Assembly (NCBI RefSeq): GCF_022605725.1
Contig: NC_065547.1
Location: 25,027,167-25,091,166, forward strand
From: Anthonomus grandis grandis
Lineage: Eukaryota > Arthropoda > Insecta > Coleoptera > Curculionidae
Length of the DNA: 64,000 nucleotides
Direction of reading: 5' to 3'
The notes under the pieces were generated by a model that saw nothing but the letters and a program-made list of their open reading frames with translations, was not told the origin of the DNA and did no database searches. The position numbers and the translations under genes were made by a program. Of this stretch, positions 53,520 through 63,184 are shown one piece after another. Positions within the stretch are counted from its first letter, which is position 1. The number at the start of each line of letters is the position of its first letter.

Positions 53520-55951
53520 CAGGGTGTTTCAGAGTTGTGGTGCCAAAACCTTAGGGGAGATTCCGCTCAGCAAAATAAGAAAAAAAGTTTATATGAACAT
53601 GGGTCCGGAAATGTTTCGTTTCCGAGATACAGGCTGTCAACTTTTTTCCAAAAATTAAGTTTTTTATTAATAACTTAGAAATGCGTTAGTCGATTTCATT
53701 GATTTTTTTACAATTTATTTAAACCATTATCAGACATCTACTAAAGCAATTAAATTCGATCCGAAATTTCCAGGGGCGTATTGGTACGCCAAGAGCAAGT
53801 ATTTTGTCTTTTTGTAGAAAAAAATATCACCCTGCAACTTTTTTGCGGTTTTTATTTACTTATTTTAAAAAACCCACTAAAATACAACTTTTTGGTCTCT
53901 TGACTTTTTTTAGTGTCTCGCTTCGTTTTTGAGAAAAAATTACAATACGGCACCACGGCACGTCTCTGAAATCCATAAGGAAAAATAAAAATGCTTAGGA
54001 ATTATCCAAAAATGTATCGCAGTGTGTTTGAAAACTAAAAAAAACATTACCACGTAGATAACATCGAAATAACATCGAAATCGTAAATAATCGTAACTAA
54101 CATCGAAAATACCGAAATTACATTCCTATCCATTCTAAAGATTATTTTTGTATCAAAGTAAGTGTTTTTGTTTACAACGCTCTGCATTTGTTAAAGTTTA
54201 AATTTAACAGTGTTAGTTCTAAAATACCTATCTTGGTAGTTGGTGGTGAAAAAAAATGGAATACACTTTTGCTGACCTAACAGATATGCTTCTTGTGTAT
54301 GGTGAGGCCCGTTGCAATTCTCGAGAAGCCGAACGAATTTATCGTCGAAAATTTCCCAATAGGCGACATCCCAGCAGAAAAATATTTCCAAATATCGAAA
54401 GGCGAATACGAGAAACTGGTACATTGAGTGTAACACGGCCTGATGTTGCTCCCAGAAGAACTGCCCGAACTGTGGCTGCCGAGGAGGAAATTTTGGAAAG
54501 AGTGGAAAATGCACCATTCGTTAGCACTCGTGAAATAGCTAATGCTATGGGAATTGGACACAGTTCAGTCTGGAGAATATTGCATGAGCAGCTGCTGCAT
54601 CCCTACCATTTGCAAAAAGTCCATGCATTGATTCCAGCCGACTATCCACTCCGTGTTTTTTTCTGCCAGTGGTATCTTCGTAGCCTTATAAACAATCCAC
54701 AGTTTAAAAGGAACATTTTATTTTCCGATGAAGCGTTGTTTACCAGAAATGGATATTTTAATAGCCATAATTATCATGTTTGGCATGAAGAAAATCCTCA
54801 TGCAACGCCCGTTACAGGCCACCAGCAGCGTTTTCATCTAAATATCTGGGCAGGAATTGTAGCTGATCAATTGATTGGCCCATTTGTATTACCACCGCGC
54901 TTAAATGGAGATGTTTACTTAGATTTTTTACGCAATACTCTTCCAGGACTCCTAGAAGAAGTTCCATTAAATAGCAGGCAGCAACTGATATTTCAGCATG
55001 ACGGTGCACCGGCTCATTTTTACCGAGAAGTAAGAAACTATTTGGATGAAGCTTACCCTGGACGATGGATAGGTAGAGGAGGACTCATTGCATGGCCTCC
55101 TCGCTCACCAGATCTTACATCTTTAGATTTTTTCCTTTGGGGTTACCTAAAAAACCTTGTTTATGCTACCCCCGTGGAAACAGTGGAACAATTACAGCAA
55201 AGAATTTTCGATTCTTGTCGGACTATTCAGAACACTGCAGGTATTTTCGAACGAGTACGACAAAGTATGGTGAGACGGTGCAATGCTTGCATCGAAGCAG
55301 GAGGTTGTCAGTTTGAACATTTATTGTAATTTTGTTATCAGTGATTACTTTAACAAAAATGTATTCTCGTACCTACTAAGAAAATTGAGAAATAATGTAT
55401 TATTTTAGAGAAAATTTAATTTGATGTTTTTTTTTAGTTTTCAAAAATAAACACACTGCGATACATTGTTGGATAATTCCTAAGCATTTTTATTTTTCCT
55501 TATGGAGTTCAGAGACGTGCCGTGGTGCCGTATTGTAATTTTTTCTCAAAAACGAAGCGAGACACTAAAAAAAGTCAAGAGACCAAAAAGTTGTATTTTA
55601 GTGGGTTTTTTAAAATAAGTAAATAAAAACCGCAAAAAAGTTGCAGGGTGATATTTTTTTCTACAAAAAGACAAAATACTTGCTCTATTGGTACGCCCCT
55701 GGAAATTTCGGATCGAATTTAATTGCTTCAGTAGATGTCTGATAATGGTTTAAATAAACTGTAAAAAATTCAATGAAATCGACTAACGCATTTCTAAGTT
55801 ATTAATAAAAAACTTAATTTTTGGAAAAAAGTTGACACCCTGTATCTCGGAAACGAAACATTTCCGGACCCATGTTCATATAAACTTTTTTCTTATTTTG
55901 CTGAGCGGAATCTCCCCTAAGGTTTTGGCACCACAACTCTGAAACACCCTG
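53520..55951 (+). mobile_element. mariner element 3 (DD41D) with ~520-bp TIRs and intact transposase
   Basis: Ends CAGGGTGTTTCAGAGTTG / CAACTCTGAAACACCCTG are flanked by TA (53518-53519 and 55952-55953). The inverted repeats extend from 53520 to about 54045 and from 55951 to about 55430 with few differences, the main one an indel near 53780/55690. Total 2432 bp with one uninterrupted transposase gene, so this is the best candidate for an active copy in the window. Confidence 0.95.
54256..55329 (+). CDS. DD41D mariner-type transposase, intact
   Basis: 357-residue cut-and-paste transposase. The N-terminal part holds helix-turn-helix DNA-binding segments (ADLTDMLLVYGEARCNSREA; FVSTREIANAMGIGHSSVWR, about residues 88-107). 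The catalytic domain has FSDEALF (D158), IFQHDGAPAHF (D249) and SPDLTSLDFFLWG (D291). The spacing of 41 residues between D249 and D291 places it in the DD41D group of the Tc1/mariner superfamily. WVPHEL of classic mariners is replaced by different sequence, as expected for this group. There is no stop or frameshift and the start codon follows a short AT-rich leader. Closest relatives in the window are the remnants at 41767-42898 and 31870-32150. Confidence 0.95.
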   Translation: MEYTFADLTDMLLVYGEARCNSREAERIYRRKFPNRRHPSRKIFPNIERRIRETGTLSVTRPDVAPRRTARTVAAEEEILERVENAPFVSTREIANAMGIGHSSVWRILHEQLLHPYHLQKVHALIPADYPLRVFFCQWYLRSLINNPQFKRNILFSDEALFTRNGYFNSHNYHVWHEENPHATPVTGHQQRFHLNIWAGIVADQLIGPFVLPPRLNGDVYLDFLRNTLPGLLEEVPLNSRQQLIFQHDGAPAHFYREVRNYLDEAYPGRWIGRGGLIAWPPRSPDLTSLDFFLWGYLKNLVYATPVETVEQLQQRIFDSCRTIQNTAGIFERVRQSMVRRCNACIEAGGCQFEHLL

Positions 55952-56167
55952 TATATATTCTATAAAATTAGGAATAAGAAACACATAAGTTTTTTATTAA
56001 ACATTTGTTTAGTGTGCTTCAAATAAGCAGGCAAATGTGGAAAAACTAGAAACGCATACATTTGAAAAAATGTATAGTTTCTTATGAGGGACATTATGCT
56101 AAAAATAACAAAATAAAAATTCTGAAAATATTCTGATAATCAACAAAAAATGTATCCTTTGATATGC

Positions 56168-58014
56168 CTATTTAGTGTGATAAGCCTTGAAACATATTTT
56201 GGGGTGTAAGCTCGCATTACATTTTACGCAAACAAAATTTGCCTTTTTTTTGCAAAATGGACACCTTCTATCAGTCTCAGAATATTCCACCAAATGATTG
56301 ATATTATCAAATCTAACATCCAGCGGTAAGGTTGGTCTTAATTTCCCTTTTACAGACTTTACGCCATATGAATGCAGCAAAGCTAGGGCTATGTTTCTTC
56401 GAAATATAACTAAAGAAGAACTTATTGGATCCTCAGGGTGAATTATTCTCATAAGTAGCCACGCATTTACTATGGACACATCAAAAAGATAGGCAAAAAT
56501 TGGCCGCCACCATTTTCTTTGTCTTATTCGGGTCCTATAGTTGGCAACCATGTTGTCTAATTTATCTACCCCACCCATCCCTCTATTATAATTATATATT
56601 ATGCCTGGCTGTGGAACATTTACCTTAGATTTAGTTTCTCTGCAGTAACGTGGAGCTGTTTTGTTTGCAGATACGCCAAAATTTGAAGCAGTTGCTACAA
56701 CTTTGTTGTCCTTCCATTGAACAACTACATCTTGACACGCAGACTTTTGACAGAAGCTTCTTTTTTCAGTTTTCCATTCTTACTTTGACCTTAGTGGATT
56801 ATTTTCTACTCGATTTTCACGTAAAGTATCTGTGGCACAGTAACCATCCTGAGACAATCGACTAAGTAATTTTAACGAAGTAAAATAATTATCAAAGTAA
56901 AATTGGTAGCCTTCATTTGGTGGTATTTTAGCTTGTTGAATTAGGGATAAGACAATGTGGCCTCCTATTCCATATTCTTTATTCTCGGAATAAGTTAAAT
57001 TATTTTGTTTGCCCATATAAATATCAAAATCTAAAAGATTCCCATTGCTGGTACGAAGAGCCCAGTTTTTGAACCCAAATCTTATGGGCTTCCCCCTAAT
57101 AAATTGTTTCGTATAATGTTTTCCATAATAAGGAATCATGCTCTCATCAATACTTAGTTTTTCAGCAAGACCTCCGTACTTCCTCTAAATTTTCATTTAG
57201 CTTATGAAAACATATTTAACAATATGTTCACATATCGTTACATCAAAAAAAAGTTGAAAAAATGTTAGTGGGGAAGTAATATTCACTAAATCAGCTGGTG
57301 GCTGCTCGAGCACACACGTGGAATTTACAATAAAAGACGGCTCTTCGATATTCCAATTCTGTAATGTTTGAGTTGATTTTCCAAGCTTTTTTTTCTTTGT
57401 TGAGGTTTCTGCTTGTGTTTTAGTTTTTTTTACAAAATCAGAAAGGGGAAGGTCATCTTCGGAATCATATTCTGCTGGCCTGCTGGTGTAAATAACTGCT
57501 TCGCATTTTGTTCTCAATATTGCCGCGCTCCCAAATGGTTTGGGGTCATCTTCGGAATCATATTCTGCTGGCCTGCTGGTGTAAATAACTGCTTCGCATT
57601 TTGTTCTCAATATTGCCGCGCTCCCAAATGGTTTGGGTTAGCCTCATGTTCATCATCCGATTTATCGCTGTCTTCATCCGTTAAAGCACCGTCATCGGGA
57701 GGAATTAAGTAAATGGAGGCTTTTTCGGGCTCATCATCTTCTAATCCTAGCAGTAATTCATGAGGACTTAATCTGAAAACAAACTGAACTTCAGTAGCTA
57801 AAATGCATAACGTCCCTCAAAAGGAACGGAAAAAATTATAAGTCGTATTAGGCAAAAATTTGTTAAAATTTTATTATAAGATAAAGACATATACAAAATT
57901 AAATGCCTTGTTTTTGATTTTAACCAAATTTTATGGCGTTAAGTTTCAAAATATTACTCAAAATTAAAACAATACTTACCCGCCACGTGCTGTTGTGTAT
58001 AAACTAGGGTCCAT
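56168..58014 (-). pseudogene. piggyBac transposase pseudogene
   Basis: Exon 1 is 57980-58014 (MDPSLYTTARG), then a 207-bp GT-AG intron and exon 2 from 57772 (LSPHELLLGLEDDEPEK, acidic N-terminal region). After the duplicated segment come LPLSDFVKK, TLQNWNIEEPSFIVN and SPLTFFQLFFDVTICEHIV. About 270 bp encoding the start of the catalytic domain is missing near 57190. The rest has AEKLSIDESMIPYYGKHY (first D), YFDNYFTSLKLLSRL (second D), GMGGVDKLDNMVANYR (third D) and a C-terminal cysteine finger (CPFCKKKANFVCVKC...C...CFKAYH). Frameshifts occur near 57640, 57180 and between 56580 and 56790. All three catalytic D residues remain but the protein cannot be made. Confidence 0.88.
57451..57636. repeat. 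perfect 93-bp tandem duplication inside piggyBac coding sequence
   Basis: 57451-57543 is repeated at 57544-57636 with no difference that I can see, adding 31 in-frame residues that begin AAILRTKCEAVIYTSRPAEY. Lack of divergence means the duplication is recent relative to the other lesions, or an assembly artefact. Confidence 0.93.
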
Positions 58015-58127
58015 GCTGTTGTCCTAATACAATAATTAAAATACAATATGGCACTGGAGTACGGCTAGCTCGTTCAAAGTTCGTCAACAGACTACCGAAG
58101 TGTTGCCTATATGCACTAATGGGTTAA

Positions 58128-59088
58128 ATAAAAGACAAAAGAGTTTTGTAGACAATAGGTTATGCAGTTAAGGAAATTTAAAATAAGGATAAAGAACATA
58201 TTAATTTTTCTGTATCCTTACATATACATTACAATAATTTATGGATAAACCACTGGAAGTTGAATGATTGTTAAAGAAATCACTTTGTCTGGACCTATTT
58301 TCCAATGTTCAATAATTCTGTGTATATTTTCCTTAGGTTAAACATTAACTCTTGTTTTTAGTTTAAAAAATAAATGAATACCTACAACATGTAACTTTAT
58401 GATGAAAAAATTATACATGTAGAAACATTGTATATTTTAGGTGTTTGTTCGTTCATGTATCAAAACCGTTGATCATTCATATTGACCATCTCATGTAGAT
58501 CGAAAAGTCAAAATGCATGATATAATGTAAGCATCACAAATATTTAATTTTTTTATTTTGATTTTAAATGTTTGTGGTGTTAATTTAGTAGTTCTGATAA
58601 TGCCTTAGGGTCATAGTTAAAAAACAAAACAAAAAAAAACATCCTCCGAGACCGTTGACTTTGTGTTCCTTCACCCTCAGAATAAATACTCAAGAGAATG
58701 CAATACCGACCATTAACCGACACCCAGATATCCTTTTTCACTGCTTTTTCCATATATAACAGTAAAATTCTTTCTGGCTTTTGTATATGACGAAAAGTAC
58801 ACGGCGCGAAAGTCTTTGTCCGATTCATACATAAGTATAAAATAGCAACTAAAATAATGCACAAAAAAGAAAATCTCTTACAGCAAAACTTAAGTACTAC
58901 ATACACATTTCTGACAGGGCATAGACAAATATTCGTCAGAAAATATAAAATATATAGATGCTAGAATATAGCTAGATGTTCTGAAATGCTGATGATCAAT
59001 AATACTATAGAAATATTACTTACATATTTTATAAAAACAACTTTCTTGAGCAATATACCCAACATTATTTAGTCATTTTTTCTTTCAG
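58128..59088. other. end of mim intron 1
   Basis: AT-rich; no gene or repeat boundary recognised. Ends with the acceptor TTTTCTTTCAG at 59078-59088. Confidence 0.6.
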
Positions 59089-59150
59089 AATGGAATGCCA
59101 TTGTGGGAAGACCTGATTGCCAAAGCGACAAAACTTCATTCATCTCTAAA
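59089..59150 (+). CDS. mim: mim/MTSS1 exon 2 (I-BAR domain)
   Basis: Encodes NGMPLWEDLIAKATKLHSSL, continuing directly from DMK of exon 1 as in animal MTSS1 (family pattern: DMK then a short variable part, P-x-W-E-D-x-x-x-K-A-x-K-L). Acceptor TTTCAG at 59083-59088; donor AAA|GTAAGA, exon length 62 so phase 2. It is joined to exon 3 by a tiny 65-bp intron, in contrast to the 28.5-kb intron 1. Confidence 0.92.
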
Positions 59151-59215
59151 GTAAGACTATCAACAAAATCCTCTACCTTGCTTCTCTATTTTAATAAATC
59201 AAACATTCCCTTTAG

Positions 59216-59289
59216 GGCTACTATTTTAGCAGTAACAGCATATTTGGAAGCATTTCAGAAAATTGCCGACTCCGCTACAAATACAAGAG
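59216..59289 (+). CDS. mim: mim/MTSS1 exon 3 (I-BAR domain)
   Basis: Encodes ATILAVTAYLEAFQKIADSA then TNTR, the most conserved early stretch of the I-BAR domain (A-x-x-A-Y-L-D-A-F-Q-K-x-A-D-x-A-T-N-x-R). The first G completes the Lys codon split by intron 2. Donor AGAG|GTAAGC leaves phase 1, expecting a Gly codon next, as in the family. The following exon (family: a T-K-E-I-G region) is not found in the remaining 4.7 kb, so intron 3 also exceeds the window. Confidence 0.93.
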
Positions 59290-59358
59290 GTAAGCCATTT
59301 AATGTTATTTTTTTATTATGGAACTTCCTACGGCGAAACTCGCCGACCGAATCGATTA

Positions 59359-59646
59359 TGTTGTGACCCATATAATGGCCTAAAATGTCCGGGTTATATA
59401 AGCGCGACGCGAGTCCATTCACCCCTTGAACCAATGCAATACGTGCATTGTGTCAAAACTTTTTTTCCAATTAAAAAATTCATTGCAAATACGCTCAGCT
59501 AGACGATATACAATTTTCTTCTTCGTTACGCCCTGATTCGCGCCGCTTCATCCTATTAATACAATCTCCAGATTACATTACATATCGTATTATTAAAGTT
59601 GTACAATCCGGTGAAACAAAACCATTTTACGTGGTTGAATATCACA
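59359..59646 (+). repeat. possible solo LTR
   Basis: Begins TGTTGTGACC and ends ATATCACA (TG...CA), contains TATATAAGCGCG at 59396-59407 as a TATA box, and has a TATTAAAG region that could serve as poly(A) signal. Length 288 bp fits an insect LTR. No target duplication is visible at the ends, and no internal retroelement sequence follows, so the identification is tentative. Confidence 0.4.
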
Positions 59647-59959
59647 TAAAAAAATATATATTTATTAGGTTAGTTTACCGAAAAATCAAGTTCATTCAAC
59701 AAATCAAAGCAATATATCTTATTTATGTATTATAAGAGGTTAACACAAATATAAACGTCGTGCACGGACATCTGCAAACCTCATATTTTTGCTGTAGCAG
59801 AGACGAAAGTGAATTCGGAAACAACCAAAATACAACCTCCACACCCAATTTACTTAGGATATATTTCCAGCGGGAAGAACCCCAGGGTTCGATTTTATGT
59901 GGTTTAAAATAACAACCGAAAGGTCCACAGAGCATTTCTGCTTCTTCTCGAGACCACCG

Positions 59960-61900
59960 ATAAACACTAGAGAAGGTTTTTTACCCATTTCGAGAAAATT
60001 GTTAACATTGTTATTACGGGAGACTTTAACATCCATAATGTCAACTGGTTGACTTATTCTAACAGGACTGATGATGAGGGGCACTCGGCAGTGAATTTTG
60101 CCTCACAACCTAACGCACCTTATATGGGACCCAAAATCCCTGGTAGACAGGAAGACTTTGCTAGCCTCCTGGATCTGTTTACAATAACACCTATACTGTT
60201 TACAATAAAACTCGTACAATATTACTGTACATGCACACCTAGGAACATCAGATCACAAGTTAATAACCGCAACTAGAAATGAAACCTCAGGATCCGCCCA
60301 TGACGCGTAAAGTTTGGCGGTATAGATCATGGAGACATTTAAAGCAGTTCATGCCTTGTTCTTCCTTGGAATCTTTTCCATGTCTATTTCAGGACTAGTG
60401 ATCCCTCAGCGTGTGCGAACTTCAGAGGTGATTTTGGCAAGTATGGTGGCTTTTATTTCGATTTAATTTGAAAAGCTTTTCAGATAGCAAACCGTGGTTC
60501 CATAAAAGTTGCACCAAGGCAGTCTGCTTATTTCCAATGACAAACACCCAAGCCCTGTAAATCATATCAACTTTATTGCCTGGAGAAATGGCAAGCAGAT
60601 GATCGATACCTGCAAAGAAAATTATAATCAGGGAGTGAAGAACAAACTTCTCATCAATCGCTCAAATATATCGTTTTGGTCGGTAGCCAAAGCAGTTGGT
60701 CAAAGTTTCTGTATATAAAAAAATCCCCGATTTTAACAAGGACGAAAATAAACTCAAAGTCTCACAAATGTAGCGTCTATTAGTTAGGTTACGCGTTTCG
60801 CCTTACTGCATCATCAAACCTTATTTTACGTACAATAACACATATTAAAGAACACTTATGACACAGGTAAACGTGAGATGGTTACTATATACGTTCGATT
60901 TTTTTGAAAATCCATACCATTGACTTAGGAATAGTTCCATGGCAATAACCGCAATGGAAGAGACGTATTTCGCGTTAAACTCTACCGTAGACCCATAACT
61001 GAAAACACCGCCGACTTTGCCAAGTAAGGATTCCTCGATGCCAGAGATAGTATTTCATAATAGAGATCTTAAAAAAGCTCTCAAAGAGTTGAAAACTATA
61101 CGTGGCAACCAACCCTGATGGAATAAAATGAATGGCCAATAGAATTAAAAAGGTGTGTGGTCGAGCTGATACCACCATTGTGCAATCTATCTTTCATATT
61201 GAAGAGGTCTCTCTCGTGGAGACTGGAAATTTGGACTCATTCAATCGATACCCAAATAAGGAAAAAAGGTGGTGCCCAGCAAGTACCGTCTAATTGCTCT
61301 AGTCCCGGCAATCGCCAAGTCAGTGGAGAAACTTGTCAACCAGCAATTTTGGAAATACCTGGAATCCACTCACATCATTGGCGACCGTCAGTAAGGTTTT
61401 GGAATATACAGGTCTACTGGCGATCTGTTGACCTATGTCACACAGGTTTAGATGGAGGCTATCGAGAAATATGGTGAATTCCGTGCAATACATATGGATA
61501 GGTCAGAAGCATTTTATATTTATACTCTCGTTGTTTGACTTGGAAGCTTTCTCGAGAGCCGATCCATTGAGGTTGTAGATAATGCACACACCTCGCGGAG
61601 GTTTCAAATTAACGCTGGTATCCCGGTAAGTGGTTCTTCCGAACTGGCCCATATCATTCCACCTAGCTATACACGCAAGATCTGCCAGACAGGTCGATGC
61701 GAGTCATGAATATCGAGTGCATCTACTGCAACGCCTAGAACGTCGCTATAGCAGGACTCATTTTTATGGAAAAGTGCAAGTTTATAGAATCAACTTCCAA
61801 TGCACGTCTTTCCCTAACATTCCAACTTGAAAAACTTTAAGGAAAATATCCTGGGACACCTTCGTAGTACCGGCGCTACTCATTGAGGGTGTGAGATGTA
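59960..61900 (+). pseudogene. old LINE (R1/LOA-like) with endonuclease and RT traces
   Basis: Endonuclease trace: VITGDFNIHNVNWLTYS (60010-60060). Then the linker with RKVWRYRSWRHLKQFMP and SKPWFHKSCTKAV, and WSVAKAVGQSF near 60680. RT traces: VVPSKYRLIALVPAIAKSVE and KLVNQQFWKYLESTHIIGDR (61270-61390), STGDLLTYVTQV, EKYGEFRAIHMDRSEAF (61470-61515) and RRFQINAGIPVSG, which corresponds to the G-x-P-Q-G motif. Stops and frame changes are frequent, and 60770-60970 appears to be a separate insertion. The R1/LOA placement is an impression from the motifs, not a computed result. Confidence 0.75.
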
Positions 61901-62224
61901 AAAGAGGCGTGATCTAAGATGACGACTGTAAGGTCGTGTCGGGGTGTGAGTCACCCAAGAAGATAGGCAATTTACGTAATTTAACTTCCCTCTATTAATA
62001 AGATATACTATTTTTCTTAATACGACATACTGAAACTCAGACATATCGTATTTTAATATTGTACATTGCAGGGAAATAAAACAATTTCCAATTAATAAAT
62101 AAAAAAAACAAAATATATTTGCTTACTTACTAAAACATATTATGGCGTATGTACATAGATGAGCAACTTATTAAGTAGATACTTCAATGGTCAGTCCAAC
62201 GATAAATCAAGTCCGTCCTATCAA
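61901..62224. other. spacer before cuticle gene
   Basis: No gene recognised; AT-rich from 61975 on. It would be the 3' flank of the cuticle gene on the minus strand. Confidence 0.5.
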
Positions 62225-62252
62225 TCAATGCAATATAGTTTGGGCGTGGTGG

Positions 62253-62375
62253 CTATATCCAGTGACCGCGGGTGCATGTGCCAAAACAGAAGTGTACAGG
62301 GGGGGCGTGAGATATGACGGGAGCGTGGTCCAAGGCAAAGGCAGGGCCATGACTATACGCTGGTGTGTGAGCCAC
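62253..62375 (-). CDS. RR-2 cuticle protein, last exon
   Basis: After acceptor TTGCTCAG (62376-62383), in phase 0 with the previous exon, the frame reads VAHTPAYSHGPAFALDHAPV then ISHAPP, then VHFCFGTCTRGHWI and a TAG at 62253. The last 14 residues do not resemble the preceding A-H-A-P repeats. Shifting one base at a run of seven C (62299-62305 on the plus strand reads G7) gives LYTSVLAHAPAVTGYSHHAQ and a stop at 62225, which fits the repeat pattern much better. A one-base indel at that run, real or technical, is therefore likely. Confidence 0.75.
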   Translation of the reverse strand: MAHTPAYSHGPAFALDHAPVISHAPPVHFCFGTCTRGHWI

Positions 62376-62427
62376 CTGAGCAATATACACATAAACCCTC
62401 TTTTCCGCATTAAAAAGACATACTTAC

Positions 62428-62736
62428 CGCTAGAGGCGCATGTGCATAAGTTAATGTGGGGGCGTGGGCTATAGCAATAGGGGCGTGAGCTACAGCTATT
62501 GGGGCGTGGGCAACAGCTACTGGAGCATGAGCGACAGCTACCGGGGCATGGCTAACTACAGGTTGAACATGATGTAGAGGTTCCTTCTTAACTACGGCGT
62601 TGAAACCATTTACGGGATCGGCAGTGTAGTCGACGCGCCTGCGCGAACCGTCTGGTTCCACGAGGGAGTAAGAGCCCTTGACCACGTCTCCATCACGAAC
62701 TTCTTCTTGTGTTTTTTGGTCGCCTGTGTGGGGATC
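62428..62736 (-). CDS. RR-2 cuticle protein, main exon (chitin-binding domain end, A-H-A-P repeats)
   Basis: Encodes DPHTGDQKTQEEVRDGDVVK, then GSYSLVEPDGSRRRVDYTAD and PVNGFNAVVKKEP: the RR-2 form of the Rebers-Riddiford chitin-binding domain (Chitin_bind_4), found in hard cuticle proteins of arthropods. It continues with repeated VAHAP/IAHAP units (about residues 60-100), typical of the secreted cuticle matrix. Acceptor CTTACAG, donor GCG|GTAAGTA, length 309, phase 0 at both ends. Frame intact. Confidence 0.93.
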
Positions 62737-63031
62737 CTGTAAGGGATTAAAAATTAAAAAAATATTTCCCTATAATTTGTCAGCACTTTTTCAACACTGA
62801 ATTTGCATTAAATCGATTAAAATGAATTAGTAATGTCTATAATTAGAGGTTGCAGTTTAAAATGTAATATCTCTGTTTTACTAGCTTGTAATTGATCTCA
62901 AATTACTTTTAATGAACAACTAGGCAGGCTTAAAAATAGACAAATTGATGACCGTTTTTTGAATTAGACAACATAAAATATGAACGTCAAGAAATGTTGT
63001 TTTTGATAGCCTTAGATTTTACCATACTTAC

Positions 63032-63184
63032 GCTAACTCCATATTGGAACTTGTATTGTGGATGAGGATCGTAAGGCTCCGCTTTGACGGCTACTGGAGC
63101 ATGCGCAACAGCAATGGATGCACCATAGGGTTCCAAAATTGGACTGCCTGACCCGAGGGCTAAAACGGTTAGGGTTACAACCAA
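63032..63184 (-). CDS. RR-2 cuticle protein, exon with signal peptide and domain start
   Basis: Begins after acceptor TATTTCAG with LVVTLTVLALGSGSP, the hydrophobic core of a secretion signal, then AVAHAPVAVKAEPYDPHPQY and KFQYGVS, the start of the RR-2 domain, ending at donor AGC|GTAAGTAT. There is no Met at its beginning: as in many insect cuticle genes, the start codon is expected in a very short upstream exon (a few codons), which I could not locate with confidence between 63185 and 64000. The gene is on the minus strand, apparently within mim intron 3. Confidence 0.88.

Larger units (their letters stand above)
55954..58127 (-). mobile_element. piggyBac element with internal deletion
   Basis: The right end is supported by TTAA (58124-58127) adjoining a terminus that reads, outward to inward, CCCATTAGTGCATATAGGC, a typical piggyBac start. 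The left end is less clear: TTAA at 55997-56000 followed by ACATTTGTTTAGTG lacks the usual CCC. It carries a minus-strand transposase gene with a large deletion. Confidence 0.7.

Noticed and set aside
54277..54561. Minus-strand frames overlapping the intact mariner transposase
   Set aside because: They are antisense shadows of the transposase coding sequence.
57413..57712. Plus-strand 99-residue frame with two identical Cys-rich repeats
   Set aside because: It is the antisense of the duplicated 93-bp piggyBac segment; the cysteines come from the complementary strand.
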